30,986 nt of DNA, from positions 1 to 30,986 of the IMG/VR virus record IMGVR_UViG_3300048014_000077; one strand, 5' to 3'. This document shows positions 13,644 through 22,520 of this stretch, one piece after another (the stretch's first letter is position 1; every line of letters starts with the position of its first letter). The notes beneath the pieces were generated by a model, which saw only the letters and a list, made by a program, of their open reading frames with translations, was not told the origin of the DNA and searched no databases. This DNA is from a virus. A program made the position numbers and the translations under genes.

Positions 13644-13709
13644 ATTGCGGGCTCCCACTCGATTGATACTCTGGAATAAACTTACTATATTCTGGCGTCG
13701 ATGGCAATA

Positions 13710-16700
13710 CTACTTCTGCGCGAGACTGGCGGCATCAAGCGGCTCAGGCGCCGTGGCGCCGAGCTTGTTAGCGGCGTTAGCGGCATAGACGGCTTGTTGG
13801 AATGCACGCGGCCTGACGCCAGGGGTGCGCGCGGCAAGCTCGAGCAGTGCGTCAGTTTGTGCTTCAGCGTCAGCGGCGGCTTGCGTCTGTCCTGGCAGCG
13901 GCTCGTACTCCACCACTTTTGATGGCGTGACCATAGAGCGACCAAGACCGCCCCACGGTGATTCTTGTCGCACGGTGAATTCTTTGTTGGCGACATCCGG
14001 CCAGTATTTGACTGCATCGCGCACCCAGCGTGTTGGTATGCTGGCGCCAAATACTTGCAGTTTAGGGAACAGCAGTCCGACAGCGCTTATGCTAGCCACT
14101 AATGCATTCTGTCCTTTCTTCACATCAGCATCGGCTTTTGATCCGGTGGTGAATGTGGTTGGATCGCCAGAGCCGAGCGCTTCGGTCATCTTTGAGATGC
14201 TGGCGCCACCAGACATAACATCCTTGAATGCTTCTATGGCGTCGTCGATACCAGGCGTGCGCTGCCCCATGATGGGCGCGATTATAGGGTCCCACCTGCC
14301 GTGCTCGCCAAGGTTGCCGAGTGTCCGCAAGCCGAGGCTGAGCGAGTCTATGGCATCAGCAACTTGGGCTGTCGCTTGCGCAGTATACTGCGATGACATC
14401 AAGGCGCCATAGGCAGTCACTGGGATAAGTGCCCTAGCGCCGCCGTATTGTGCCTTGACGGCAAGCGCATGAGCGATTCTGCCGAGTAGTTGCAATGCCA
14501 GTGCGAACTTACCTTCATTGTAGAATTGCGCCGCCATCTGTAGATTTAGCTTGATCAAGCGCTGCTCGATCATCATGTAGCGCGTGTACTTGAAGATGGT
14601 TGCTCCTTTTAGGGAGCGTTCCCAACCGAGCTTGTTTAGCCCGCTTGGATCGGAGCCTGTCATACGCGCCACATCTAGTGCCACTTCAGACCAGAGTTTA
14701 TCGGCGTGCACATCTGGGAGCTTGTGAGATAGCGCTTTCTCGGCAAAGTCAGTAGCAGATGTCACGCCCATGTGTTGCAACTGCTCAGGGCTTGAATTCT
14801 GGTAATACTTGTTCAGGGCAGCAAGTGTGGCTAGCTGGTTATGTACAAGCTCCACGCCAAACGGATTGGCTTTTTGGTCGAGTTCCTGCGCTACCTCAGT
14901 AGCTGCCCCGCCAATATCCAAGCGCTGCACTAGTCCGCGCAATATCGGGCTGCCGGCGAACTGTCCGTAAGCCGCGTACACCGATGGTACACCGACTTGC
15001 ATACCGCCGTAGGCTGCCATGTCATGCAACCATGCAACGGTAGCAATCTTCCAGTTCAAAGTGAAGTTGAAAGCGGCAGCGCGGTGAAAGACTTGGTGAA
15101 GAATGTAATCGGCAGCCGTCATCGGCTCAGCTTTGCCATTGAAAGCCTTATCTGCATTATGCACCGCATTGCGTATTTCAAGCGTATTGAGTTGATCAGC
15201 TTTGCTCAGCGCATGATAGCCCTCGTCAAACTCCCGGCGGTACTGTGCTACGTGAGTGGCAATATCATCACGCAGTTGCGACACTTCAGCGGCAAATTTG
15301 CGCCCTTGCGGCGTCAATACAGCTAGAGCGTCAGGATCGCCTTGTAGCGCGCGCGCCATTGCACCATGGGCATCCGGCAGCAAGTGCGCTTGGAATAGCT
15401 TGCCGCGATACTCATTGAGTGCATCGCCCAGAGATTCCACTTCGGTCAGCGGCGTACCACCACGAAAGTTAGCCATCATGTCATCAGCCATACGCGACAA
15501 CTCTTGCGTGTCTTCGTACAGGAAATGGAAAATAAAACTGTAGTGAGAAGCAATGTATCGCGCGCCTGCCGGCCCAAATTTCTTAGCGAGAATAGCACCT
15601 GCTACAACGAGTGGTAGCTTCGCCTGATCCCAGATGTTTTGCTCAGGAGTGTTATTGTCATCCAGTCCAGCTGCGTGTGCCGGTGCGCCACCAAATGCAT
15701 TGACGCCAAGGGCTGCAGCAAGTAACAGCGTCTTGCTTGTCGGATGGATGATGCCAGCCTTAGACAACGCTTTCAACGCAGCTGGTGCGGTGACGCGCCC
15801 GTTATGCGCGACATCGTATGCAACCTTCTCTTTCAGGTTGCGCTCAACCGCCCTAATGCCTTGCTCGATCTCTTTATAGCGTGCAAGATAACGTCCGGCA
15901 AGATGAGCAACTGATGGATTGTATTGCAGTTGTACCGTCATATGTGTGCTTGACGGTCCAAACTTCTCGTTCTGAATGACATGACGCACTGCTGTTGGTG
16001 TGCCGATATGAGCATCCATCTGTTCAAACAATGGTTGATGCCGCTCACGCAATGTCTTCAAGTGCTTCTCGGCGTTGAGCAGTAATCCATTGGCAGTCTC
16101 GGCTTGCTTGGCAGCTTCTGTGAAAGTGTCGGCGAGCGGCTCAAGTTCAGTTTTGAGAGCCTTTCTATCGGCTGTCACGTTCAAGTGCTTTTTCGATGAC
16201 AGCTCAAGATCGCGCAGCGGGTGTGTCATGGCTTGCAGCTTGTGCTGCTGTTCAAACAGATAGGCACGCACTTTACTGAGTGTGCCGCCAGCGGTTGTAG
16301 TCAGTTCTTTCGTTACTTCTTTATTGACGCGACGCAAGTCGGCTGGCGTGCTTGCGAGCTTAAGAGCGTTCTCCGCATAAGCGGCCACTTGATTTTTGAG
16401 ATGCTGTACGGCTGCAGCTGTCTCGCCAATCTCTTCCACCGCGCCCTTAAGTTGCGCTGCCATTTCTGGTGACAGTTTCTTCATTACACGTTCTAGCGGT
16501 GTGCCATTGTAAGCGCGCTGATAGCCACGCCTCTGCACGACGCCACGCACTTGCGGCGCTGGCGCTTGGGGTTTGACGATTTGACCATCTTTTACCTTGA
16601 GCTTAGGTAATGGTTGTTTCCCGATATTACTCAAATAGGCCTGTTCGCCAGGGGTGGGAAGCTCGCGATCCAAACCTCTGAGTATCTCTATCTGCTTTCT

Positions 16701-17792
16701 GCCTATGGCAGTAGTTGGCGCAGTAGCAGCTTGTAGTGCTTGCTGAGCTTTAGCCAGAGATGCGGCTTCACTCTTAATGATTTGCGATTCGATATCAGCG
16801 ACAAACTTATGCGGGTCAAAGCCGAGCCGCTTGGCTAGGTCCTGACCGCGACTGATCACATTGCGAGCAGCTGAGCCTAAAGCTTTTCCAACAACAGGAG
16901 CGGCAGCCGAGCCGATAGCGCTGAATCCCGCACCAAGAGCAGCTGAGCCAGCCAAGTCGCCAACGCTTGCCTTCTTTCCTTTGCGTACAGCTTCGCGGGC
17001 AGCCGCACCCATACCTGCCACTGCGTTTTCTGCTGCGCCGGTTGCTGCTGCCGTAGCTGCCACAGCCGGAATTCCTGCGCCGGTTGCTGCTACTCCAGTA
17101 GCGCCAGCCAGCGAGCCTGCACCATACGTGCCCACCTGGCCAGTGACATCACCCGCCTTGTACTCAGGCGACTGCTGCACTTCTTGCGGCACTTCATGTT
17201 CAGCTTGCCAGTCAGGCAACTCTTGCTCTTTCGTGACTTGCCCGAGCAAGCGATCCTTGAGCGACATAGCCTGTGCGCCGACAGTCGCAGCCCCATGCTG
17301 AGTGCCCAAGATGAACTTTTCAAGGCTTGTGAATGGTGTCTGCCCTTCTTTTGCCCAATACTCCGCTTCCAGGCTAGGAGCAGATGGCACCGCCGGTGGT
17401 GCAGGTGTATTCGCCATATCCCTGAGCGTGTCGAGCGCGCGGCTTGGCGCAGGAGTGGCAAGGTTTTCGTGCGGTTGAGGAAACGGTACCATAGGTATAG
17501 GCGCAGGCATAGCAGGAGCAGCTGTAGGTGTGGGTGGCTGCTGCGCTGGCTGCTGTCCAGAGCCTGGTATTATTGGTGGTTGTTGGTATGTCTCTGCCGC
17601 CTTTGTTACTAGCCCGCCAGCTAATGGCTGTCCAGCGCTAGAGGCAGGTACTTCTCCTGGCTGCGGCGGTGCTAACGGATCTATTTTTGGTGTTTCTGTT
17701 TGCTGTGAAGGCGCAATACCGGCTGTGGCTGCTTTCTCCAAGCCGTCCACGCTGTCATTGAGCATGTCGACATCGCTAGCCCCATTGCTCAT
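13710..17792 (-). CDS. Very large internal virion / DNA ejection protein candidate
   Basis: A 1360-residue protein. Residues 1-140 are Pro/Gln/Ala-rich and probably disordered; about 215-315 is a Gly/Ala-rich, weakly hydrophobic stretch (GAGSLAGATGVAATGAG and repeats of it); then long helical parts with heptad-like runs (e.g. near 490-650), and a second hydrophobic patch near 705-725. A long, helical, Ala-rich protein with membrane-active patches is the shape of T7 gp16- or P22 gp16-type ejection proteins, which leave the head and help DNA cross the envelope. No lytic transglycosylase motif is evident. AGGAG precedes ATG 17792, which overlaps the upstream stop as ATGA. Confidence 0.68.
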   Translation of the reverse strand: MSNGASDVDMLNDSVDGLEKAATAGIAPSQQTETPKIDPLAPPQPGEVPASSAGQPLAGGLVTKAAETYQQPPIIPGSGQQPAQQPPTPTAAPAMPAPIPMVPFPQPHENLATPAPSRALDTLRDMANTPAPPAVPSAPSLEAEYWAKEGQTPFTSLEKFILGTQHGAATVGAQAMSLKDRLLGQVTKEQELPDWQAEHEVPQEVQQSPEYKAGDVTGQVGTYGAGSLAGATGVAATGAGIPAVAATAAATGAAENAVAGMGAAAREAVRKGKKASVGDLAGSAALGAGFSAIGSAAAPVVGKALGSAARNVISRGQDLAKRLGFDPHKFVADIESQIIKSEAASLAKAQQALQAATAPTTAIGRKQIEILRGLDRELPTPGEQAYLSNIGKQPLPKLKVKDGQIVKPQAPAPQVRGVVQRRGYQRAYNGTPLERVMKKLSPEMAAQLKGAVEEIGETAAAVQHLKNQVAAYAENALKLASTPADLRRVNKEVTKELTTTAGGTLSKVRAYLFEQQHKLQAMTHPLRDLELSSKKHLNVTADRKALKTELEPLADTFTEAAKQAETANGLLLNAEKHLKTLRERHQPLFEQMDAHIGTPTAVRHVIQNEKFGPSSTHMTVQLQYNPSVAHLAGRYLARYKEIEQGIRAVERNLKEKVAYDVAHNGRVTAPAALKALSKAGIIHPTSKTLLLAAALGVNAFGGAPAHAAGLDDNNTPEQNIWDQAKLPLVVAGAILAKKFGPAGARYIASHYSFIFHFLYEDTQELSRMADDMMANFRGGTPLTEVESLGDALNEYRGKLFQAHLLPDAHGAMARALQGDPDALAVLTPQGRKFAAEVSQLRDDIATHVAQYRREFDEGYHALSKADQLNTLEIRNAVHNADKAFNGKAEPMTAADYILHQVFHRAAAFNFTLNWKIATVAWLHDMAAYGGMQVGVPSVYAAYGQFAGSPILRGLVQRLDIGGAATEVAQELDQKANPFGVELVHNQLATLAALNKYYQNSSPEQLQHMGVTSATDFAEKALSHKLPDVHADKLWSEVALDVARMTGSDPSGLNKLGWERSLKGATIFKYTRYMMIEQRLIKLNLQMAAQFYNEGKFALALQLLGRIAHALAVKAQYGGARALIPVTAYGALMSSQYTAQATAQVADAIDSLSLGLRTLGNLGEHGRWDPIIAPIMGQRTPGIDDAIEAFKDVMSGGASISKMTEALGSGDPTTFTTGSKADADVKKGQNALVASISAVGLLFPKLQVFGASIPTRWVRDAVKYWPDVANKEFTVRQESPWGGLGRSMVTPSKVVEYEPLPGQTQAAADAEAQTDALLELAARTPGVRPRAFQQAVYAANAANKLGATAPEPLDAASLAQK

Positions 17793-19837
17793 GGTTGTGC
17801 TCCTGCGGCTTTTGCTATTGCATCTTGAGCCTCTTTGTTAACGAGCGCCTTGAAAGCTTGTGCTTCTGGCGTATTTGCCGCCGCTACGCCTTTTGTTGCA
17901 TTCAACTTTTGGGCTAATGTTCCCATTGTCTTAGCGAAACCTTGCCTTTGTGTTTGCTCTTCCCTTCGCTCCTTTATGATAGCTTCAAGTGTCAAGCGTT
18001 CTTCTTTCTCCGCGGCCAGCTTCTTCATGGCAGCTGCTGCATCTTCCTGCACTTGATCTCTATGCGCTTGCTGCGCACTGCGATTAATCGACTCAGCCAA
18101 GCTGAGTTCTGCTGCATTGGATTTATCAAGAGCGTCCTGTACTTCGATCTTACTTTTAATGGCAGCTTCTAGTGCCATACTGCTGTCATTGTTGATCTTT
18201 GCTACTTCTTGGGCTGCGGTAATAAGCCTCTCTTGCCAGTGTTGTCGTTCCTGAATGACTTGATTTGCCCCAGTCAACATTCTGTCGGTTGTAGCAGCAG
18301 AAGCATCAGCGTTAGCACGAAGATTGTTGATGACACTCTGTTTGATTACGGTGGGTAAGGTAGCACGCTCGGTCTCGTAGTTGCCTCTAAGCGCGTCACC
18401 TTGAGCTGGAAATTGTTGCGAGATGCGTGCGGCAGCCTTTTCCTTATTGTCGATAAGACCGTTGACTACTTTCATTATTGCATCATCGTTTGCGCCGTTC
18501 TGCACTTCGATGGCGGCGGCGTTCATAGCCTGCTCGCGGTCATGCATCATCATCGCAGTGTCGCGCTGATGGAGAGCAAATTGATAACGCGACATTGGCG
18601 TGCCATCAGGTCCGCGCAGTTCTGGAATGGGTGTATCGAAGTTTGCCAGCATCTTTTTTAAAGGTAGGGCAACCTGCGCCTTGAAACGGTTTTGCGCTGC
18701 TTTAAGTTCATCACGAGCGCTATTAAACTCCTTTTGCAGTAAGTCCGCGCGAGCAATATTGTTAGGAATGTCTGTGTTTATCTTGTCAATTATCTGCGCG
18801 GTGATATCGAACAAAGCGGCTTTGCGAGCATCCTCTTGTTTTTCTGCTTGAAGATCGGCAAGGGCCTTAGCAAGATCGGCTTGGGCTTTGGCTAGCTCGT
18901 CTGCGTGTGCCTTGACCTGAGCGTGCGCATTCTTGGCTCTTTGTATCTGCTCAGCGTGTGGTGACGCGCCTGTGAGGGCTGCTATTTGGGAGCCATTAGG
19001 CGGCACACTCCTTAAGTTGTTTGTGAGTGGTGGTGCCGGAACTATCCCTGGCGGATTCGATTGTACCTGTGCAGCTGGCGGCGGCTGTGTCTGCGGGTAC
19101 GACTGCGGTTGTTGCCCACGGGTTTGCGGTCCAGCGGTCGTTGTGCCTATAGCTGGCGGCGGTGGATTGCTAGCAATAGCTTGGCCGCCGGCAAGTGCCC
19201 CAGGCGGTCCAAAACCAGCCGGTGCTGCCGCTGTTGTCGGCGGGATATTGCCAGCCACACCAGACATGCCGGATGCACCGGGTACGCCTGGCACGTTGCC
19301 TGCATTCATACTGACGCCACCTTGCAGTGGTGCGCCTTGTCCATTGCTTAGAGTTGGCGCAGCACCACCCGTGTTTGACACTGGCGCGCCTTGCAGTTGG
19401 GCAGCGCCTTGCGCGTACGCAAGTGCATTGGCTGGCGCAGTATAGGTCGCCGTAGAATAAGGATTGTTAGCCGTGTTGCTGCTGGTATTGCTCAAGCTAG
19501 GAGCGTTTGGCGTAGTAGCAGCAGGTAGAGGCGTGCTTGAGGTGGGTGGCAATGGAGCTGCGCTAGGTGCCACGACTTGAGCAGGCGCAGCTGGCAACTG
19601 TACTGACGTTGGTGCTGTCGGCGCTGCCGCTGTCGGGGCTGCGTTTGGTCCATAACCTGGAAGCCAAGTTACGGTTACAGGACCAAGAGGGTAGGTACTG
19701 GTAGAACCATGTCCCGTTGGAGCAGCAGACAAACCTGGATCAACCGTGTTGACCTCATTGGTCATCAAATACGGTGAGATATTTGCAAGCGATGTGCTTA
19801 CCTGGTTGTCGGAAATATCACCTGTTAGAAACACCAT
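17789..19837 (-). CDS. Internal virion protein candidate: disordered front, coiled-coil body
   Basis: The 682-residue product is very rich in Pro, Ala, Thr and Asn up to about residue 280 (many runs such as PTAAAPTAPTSVQLPAAPAQ), then becomes a long helical coiled-coil region (AKAQADLAKALADLQAEKQED and on to about 665). This two-part design, with the next gene as partner, fits an internal or ejection protein set. The start follows GGGAGG. Its first base overlaps the last base of the upstream stop. No enzyme motif is seen. Confidence 0.65.
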   Translation of the reverse strand: MVFLTGDISDNQVSTSLANISPYLMTNEVNTVDPGLSAAPTGHGSTSTYPLGPVTVTWLPGYGPNAAPTAAAPTAPTSVQLPAAPAQVVAPSAAPLPPTSSTPLPAATTPNAPSLSNTSSNTANNPYSTATYTAPANALAYAQGAAQLQGAPVSNTGGAAPTLSNGQGAPLQGGVSMNAGNVPGVPGASGMSGVAGNIPPTTAAAPAGFGPPGALAGGQAIASNPPPPAIGTTTAGPQTRGQQPQSYPQTQPPPAAQVQSNPPGIVPAPPLTNNLRSVPPNGSQIAALTGASPHAEQIQRAKNAHAQVKAHADELAKAQADLAKALADLQAEKQEDARKAALFDITAQIIDKINTDIPNNIARADLLQKEFNSARDELKAAQNRFKAQVALPLKKMLANFDTPIPELRGPDGTPMSRYQFALHQRDTAMMMHDREQAMNAAAIEVQNGANDDAIMKVVNGLIDNKEKAAARISQQFPAQGDALRGNYETERATLPTVIKQSVINNLRANADASAATTDRMLTGANQVIQERQHWQERLITAAQEVAKINNDSSMALEAAIKSKIEVQDALDKSNAAELSLAESINRSAQQAHRDQVQEDAAAAMKKLAAEKEERLTLEAIIKERREEQTQRQGFAKTMGTLAQKLNATKGVAAANTPEAQAFKALVNKEAQDAIAKAAGAQP

Positions 19838-20658
19838 TAGAAATCGCCGCCTCCCGATGTATCTTCGCTAAGCGGAGCAAAACCGCCTGATGCGGCGCTG
19901 CTACCATACATCGATTGCACCTGTCCGTTATCATCCACGTAATAACCGGGGGGAAGTCCTTGTTCGATCATGTCGTATGGATTTGTTGATCTAACACGAG
20001 CGGCGCTGCTACCATACATCGATTGCACCTGTCCGTTATCATCCACGTAATAACCGGGGGGAAGTCCTTGTTCGATCATGTCGTATGGATTTGTTGATAT
20101 AACACGAGTGGAACTTCCGCCACTTCCGCCGATTTCTTGCAGATTGCCGCCAGCTCCCAGAGTAGCTGGAATGGGTTGTGTATCAGCATAAGGACCAGGG
20201 CTAGCTGTCTGTGGTCCTTGGTCGATGCCGCCGTTGTATTGAGTGGCGTTAGGCGCGGGCGGTCCATACATCGGACCCGGCGCGGGCGTCTCGGAAGTGT
20301 CGCCGCCTGACGGCGAGCCAATAACACCAAAGAGATTGCGCGCAGCACTTGGCACAAATGTCGAGATATTCGGTGTTGCATAAGGATTGGCATCTTGCCA
20401 TGCGGCGTAAGCTGGATCAGTCGAAGCGATCGGATCGTAGGGATTAACTGTTGCCGATAAAATCTGTTCCGCTACTGGATTCAGCGCATTATAGTAAGAC
20501 TGGAAACTCTGAGCGGCTGGCGCGTACCAAGGCTGCGATTGCACGCTGCTTGCTTGCGGCGTGATTTGTTGCGGTGCCTGCATCGGCTGCACCTGCAAAG
20601 GCGCAGGTACTGACTGCACTGGCACTGCTGCTTGTGGCACTATCCCTTCTATTGCCAT
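19837..20658 (-). CDS. Pro/Gln-rich virion protein with 36-residue tandem repeat
   Basis: A 273-residue low-complexity protein: front rich in Pro/Gln/Val (VPVQSVPAPLQVQPMQAPQQ), middle with NPYDPIASTDPAY and a Pro/Gly linker, and two copies of a 36-residue unit containing STNPYDMIEQGLPPGYYVDD and NGQVQSMYGSSAA, then an acidic Gly end. The repeat comes from a 108-bp DNA duplication. A shorter NPYDP/NPYAT element earlier in the protein looks like a distant relative of the unit. GAGGTAG precedes ATG 20658. Probably a minor virion protein; function unknown. Confidence 0.64.
   Translation of the reverse strand: MAIEGIVPQAAVPVQSVPAPLQVQPMQAPQQITPQASSVQSQPWYAPAAQSFQSYYNALNPVAEQILSATVNPYDPIASTDPAYAAWQDANPYATPNISTFVPSAARNLFGVIGSPSGGDTSETPAPGPMYGPPAPNATQYNGGIDQGPQTASPGPYADTQPIPATLGAGGNLQEIGGSGGSSTRVISTNPYDMIEQGLPPGYYVDDNGQVQSMYGSSAARVRSTNPYDMIEQGLPPGYYVDDNGQVQSMYGSSAASGGFAPLSEDTSGGGDF
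19893..20108. repeat. 108-bp tandem duplication inside a virion gene
   Basis: 19893-20000 and 20001-20108 are direct copies that differ by only one base seen (c at 19991 against a at 20099), giving R-S versus I-S in the protein. Unit length is a multiple of three, so the frame is kept. The near identity suggests a young duplication. Confidence 0.9.
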
Positions 20659-20666
20659 TCTCTACC

Positions 20667-21323
20667 TCACAACTGCACATTGAGATTGCTAGTGCCATTT
20701 GCAATTGCGGACAAATCAGCCAGCGCCTGCTGCCAGTCTTGCTCTTGTTGCGTGTTGCTCGTCGATGTCTGCGCCTGTGTGCCGGTTGTGGTCTGACCTT
20801 GTGTGCCGGTCACGCCTTCTGGTGTCAGCCCGATAGTGCCAGCCTGATTAATGGCATTCTGGTAAGCAGACAAATTGGTGCCATACACATTGGCGTTTAA
20901 CTGCTCAAGCCCAAGAGCAAGTTGGCTGCCGAGCGCAGACGAACCAGGTCCTTGAGCGGCAGCAATCTGAGGCGCTACTACCTGATTGTACTGGTCAGTG
21001 TAAGCCTGCTCTAGAGCTTGATCAGCGCCAGTCACGCCGGGCGGCGGGGTGCCGCCCGTGACATAATTGCCAGCTGCCGTGCCGGCTTCTTGCGCCAGCG
21101 TCTGCTGCCACGGCTGATACACGTTGCTCTGAGCCTGCGATCCAGCCAGCGATCCCGTCTGCGTGGCATTGCTCTGCTGTTGATTGTTGATCGTCCCAGT
21201 CTGCGAGCCAGTGCTGCCTGTCAGCTGCCCCTGCACGCTTCCCGATTGAGCAGCACCAGTGCTGCCGCCACTTACCGTGCCGGGCGCTGGTGCTGCAACT
21301 GCTGGGCTAACACTGTCTGCCAT
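20667..21323 (-). CDS. Gln/Thr/Gly-rich virion protein candidate
   Basis: The 218-residue product is low complexity at both ends (GTVSGGSTGAAQSGSVQGQL; GVTGTQGQTTTGTQAQTSTS) with an ordered middle: YQPWQQTLAQEAGTAAGNYV, then ALEQAYTDQYNQVVAPQIAA and GSSALGSQLALGLEQLNANV. This middle pattern is familiar from proteins in the internal-protein cluster of podovirus-type metagenome phages, though I cannot give a named family. GAGGT precedes ATG 21323. Eight bases separate it from the next gene. Confidence 0.62.
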   Translation of the reverse strand: MADSVSPAVAAPAPGTVSGGSTGAAQSGSVQGQLTGSTGSQTGTINNQQQSNATQTGSLAGSQAQSNVYQPWQQTLAQEAGTAAGNYVTGGTPPPGVTGADQALEQAYTDQYNQVVAPQIAAAQGPGSSALGSQLALGLEQLNANVYGTNLSAYQNAINQAGTIGLTPEGVTGTQGQTTTGTQAQTSTSNTQQEQDWQQALADLSAIANGTSNLNVQL

Positions 21324-21332
21324 GGATCAACC

Positions 21333-21569
21333 TCACGCAGCACTATCAGCAGCAGTCTCGACACCAATGGCTGGATCAGCAGGTGCAACAGGCACTAACT
21401 GCGGCATCCCGATTCTCGCCAAGAGCTTTTGGAGATTTTCATTGGTTGCCAATTCAGACTGAATTGCCGCCTCGGCTGATTGAAGCTTAGCGAGCGTCCC
21501 GTCCTTCTCAAGAGCCTGGTAGAGAGCCAGCACTTCCGAGACCAGCGAAAAAATTTGTCCAATGTTCAT
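21333..21569 (-). CDS. Unknown small helical protein, 78 residues
   Basis: A helical front (IGQIFSLVSEVLALYQALEK, TLAKLQSAEAAIQSELATNE) and a Pro/Ala/Val tail. The pattern resembles small phage proteins found next to internal virion genes. Strong GGAGG lies before ATG 21569. Function unknown. Confidence 0.58.
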   Translation of the reverse strand: MNIGQIFSLVSEVLALYQALEKDGTLAKLQSAEAAIQSELATNENLQKLLARIGMPQLVPVAPADPAIGVETAADSAA

Positions 21570-21599
21570 TTGTTTTCCTCCATTGATTCAACCATCTTA

Positions 21600-22520
21600 C
21601 TAGGCGACTCGAATAAAACCTATAACGGCGGTGCTGGACGGGTTCGTGCTGTGAAACACCACTCCTGTTCCTGCTGTTGTAGCATATGAAAATTCCTCAG
21701 CCAGCGGCGAAGATCCTTTGACTGTAATGACGTAAACGCTGCTGCTTGTGACAGTAGTGTCTGCCACACTGACAGAGCCACTTGCCGCAAAGGTTGCCGT
21801 GCCAAAAGTGAAAAGCGTTGTTGTCACAGCGCTAGTGCCCGCACCGGTAAGCAACGAGCCAGAGGCTAATGTAGTGGCACCAGTACCACCATTGCCAACA
21901 CTTAGCGTACCGCCTGTGATCGCTCCTGTGCCGTTGCCAACCAGAGCACCTGTGAGCGTTGCCGCTCCGGTGCCGCCATGAGCGACTGTCAAAGGAGCCA
22001 GTGCTGTAACCGCGCTCGTACCGTTGCCAATCAGCACGCCTGTAAGTGTCGTCGCCCCAGTGCCGCCGCCTGAAACCGGCAATGCAGATCCAAGCGTGTA
22101 GTTGCTCAGTGTCACATTCTTTAGCGTGCCGTTGTTCATGTCGAATGTTCCAGTGCCGCCGCCTGGAATGTTCAATTGCAGCGTGCTAGCAGCTGACCGA
22201 ATGAGCAACACATCTGGCGCAGTGCTACCACCAGGACCAAACTGCAAGCCCTTATCTGCTGTCATCACAATTTGAGGATTGGCATCTGTAGTCAGTCCAC
22301 TGCCCCAAGTATGGCCGCCTGTAGTTGTCAGGTTGATAGCTGGACCCCCAGGCGATAATCCCAGCTTGCTCACTGCAATGGCGGCGCCAGATGAGATGTT
22401 GGTGTTATCTAGACCGCCGTTTACTTGCGTGACTATGGCGGCGTTGTTGGAGTTGACTTGTGCTGGCAGGATTGTCGTATTCGCCACGAAGGTGGGAAAC
22501 GGAAGGGTGATAAAAGCCAT
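21600..22520 (-). CDS. Tail fibre-type protein with GGTGATT repeats
   Basis: The 306-residue protein has the typical fibre N-terminus of podovirus-type phages (FPTFVANTTILPAQVNSNNA, then NGGLDNTNISSGAAI) and three units of about 29 residues around GGTGATTLTG, GNGTSAVT near 150-240, which build a trimeric β-stem in such fibres. The C-terminal part is β-rich with Ser/Thr/Val. It lies directly after the gp10-like hub gene (TAATG overlap), where a hub-bound fibre is expected. Probable role: stem or adapter of the receptor-binding apparatus. Confidence 0.72.
   Translation of the reverse strand: MAFITLPFPTFVANTTILPAQVNSNNAAIVTQVNGGLDNTNISSGAAIAVSKLGLSPGGPAINLTTTGGHTWGSGLTTDANPQIVMTADKGLQFGPGGSTAPDVLLIRSAASTLQLNIPGGGTGTFDMNNGTLKNVTLSNYTLGSALPVSGGGTGATTLTGVLIGNGTSAVTALAPLTVAHGGTGAATLTGALVGNGTGAITGGTLSVGNGGTGATTLASGSLLTGAGTSAVTTTLFTFGTATFAASGSVSVADTTVTSSSVYVITVKGSSPLAEEFSYATTAGTGVVFHSTNPSSTAVIGFIRVA

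Noticed and set aside
13825-14412. 195-codon plus-strand ORF
   Set aside because: Shadow of the 1360-residue gene; Ser/Ala/Pro noise without ribosome site.
18933-19445. 170-codon plus-strand ORF, Gly/Ala/Cys-rich
   Set aside because: It is the reverse-strand shadow of the Pro/Ala-rich front of the 682-residue virion protein; its composition is just the complement of low-complexity codons.
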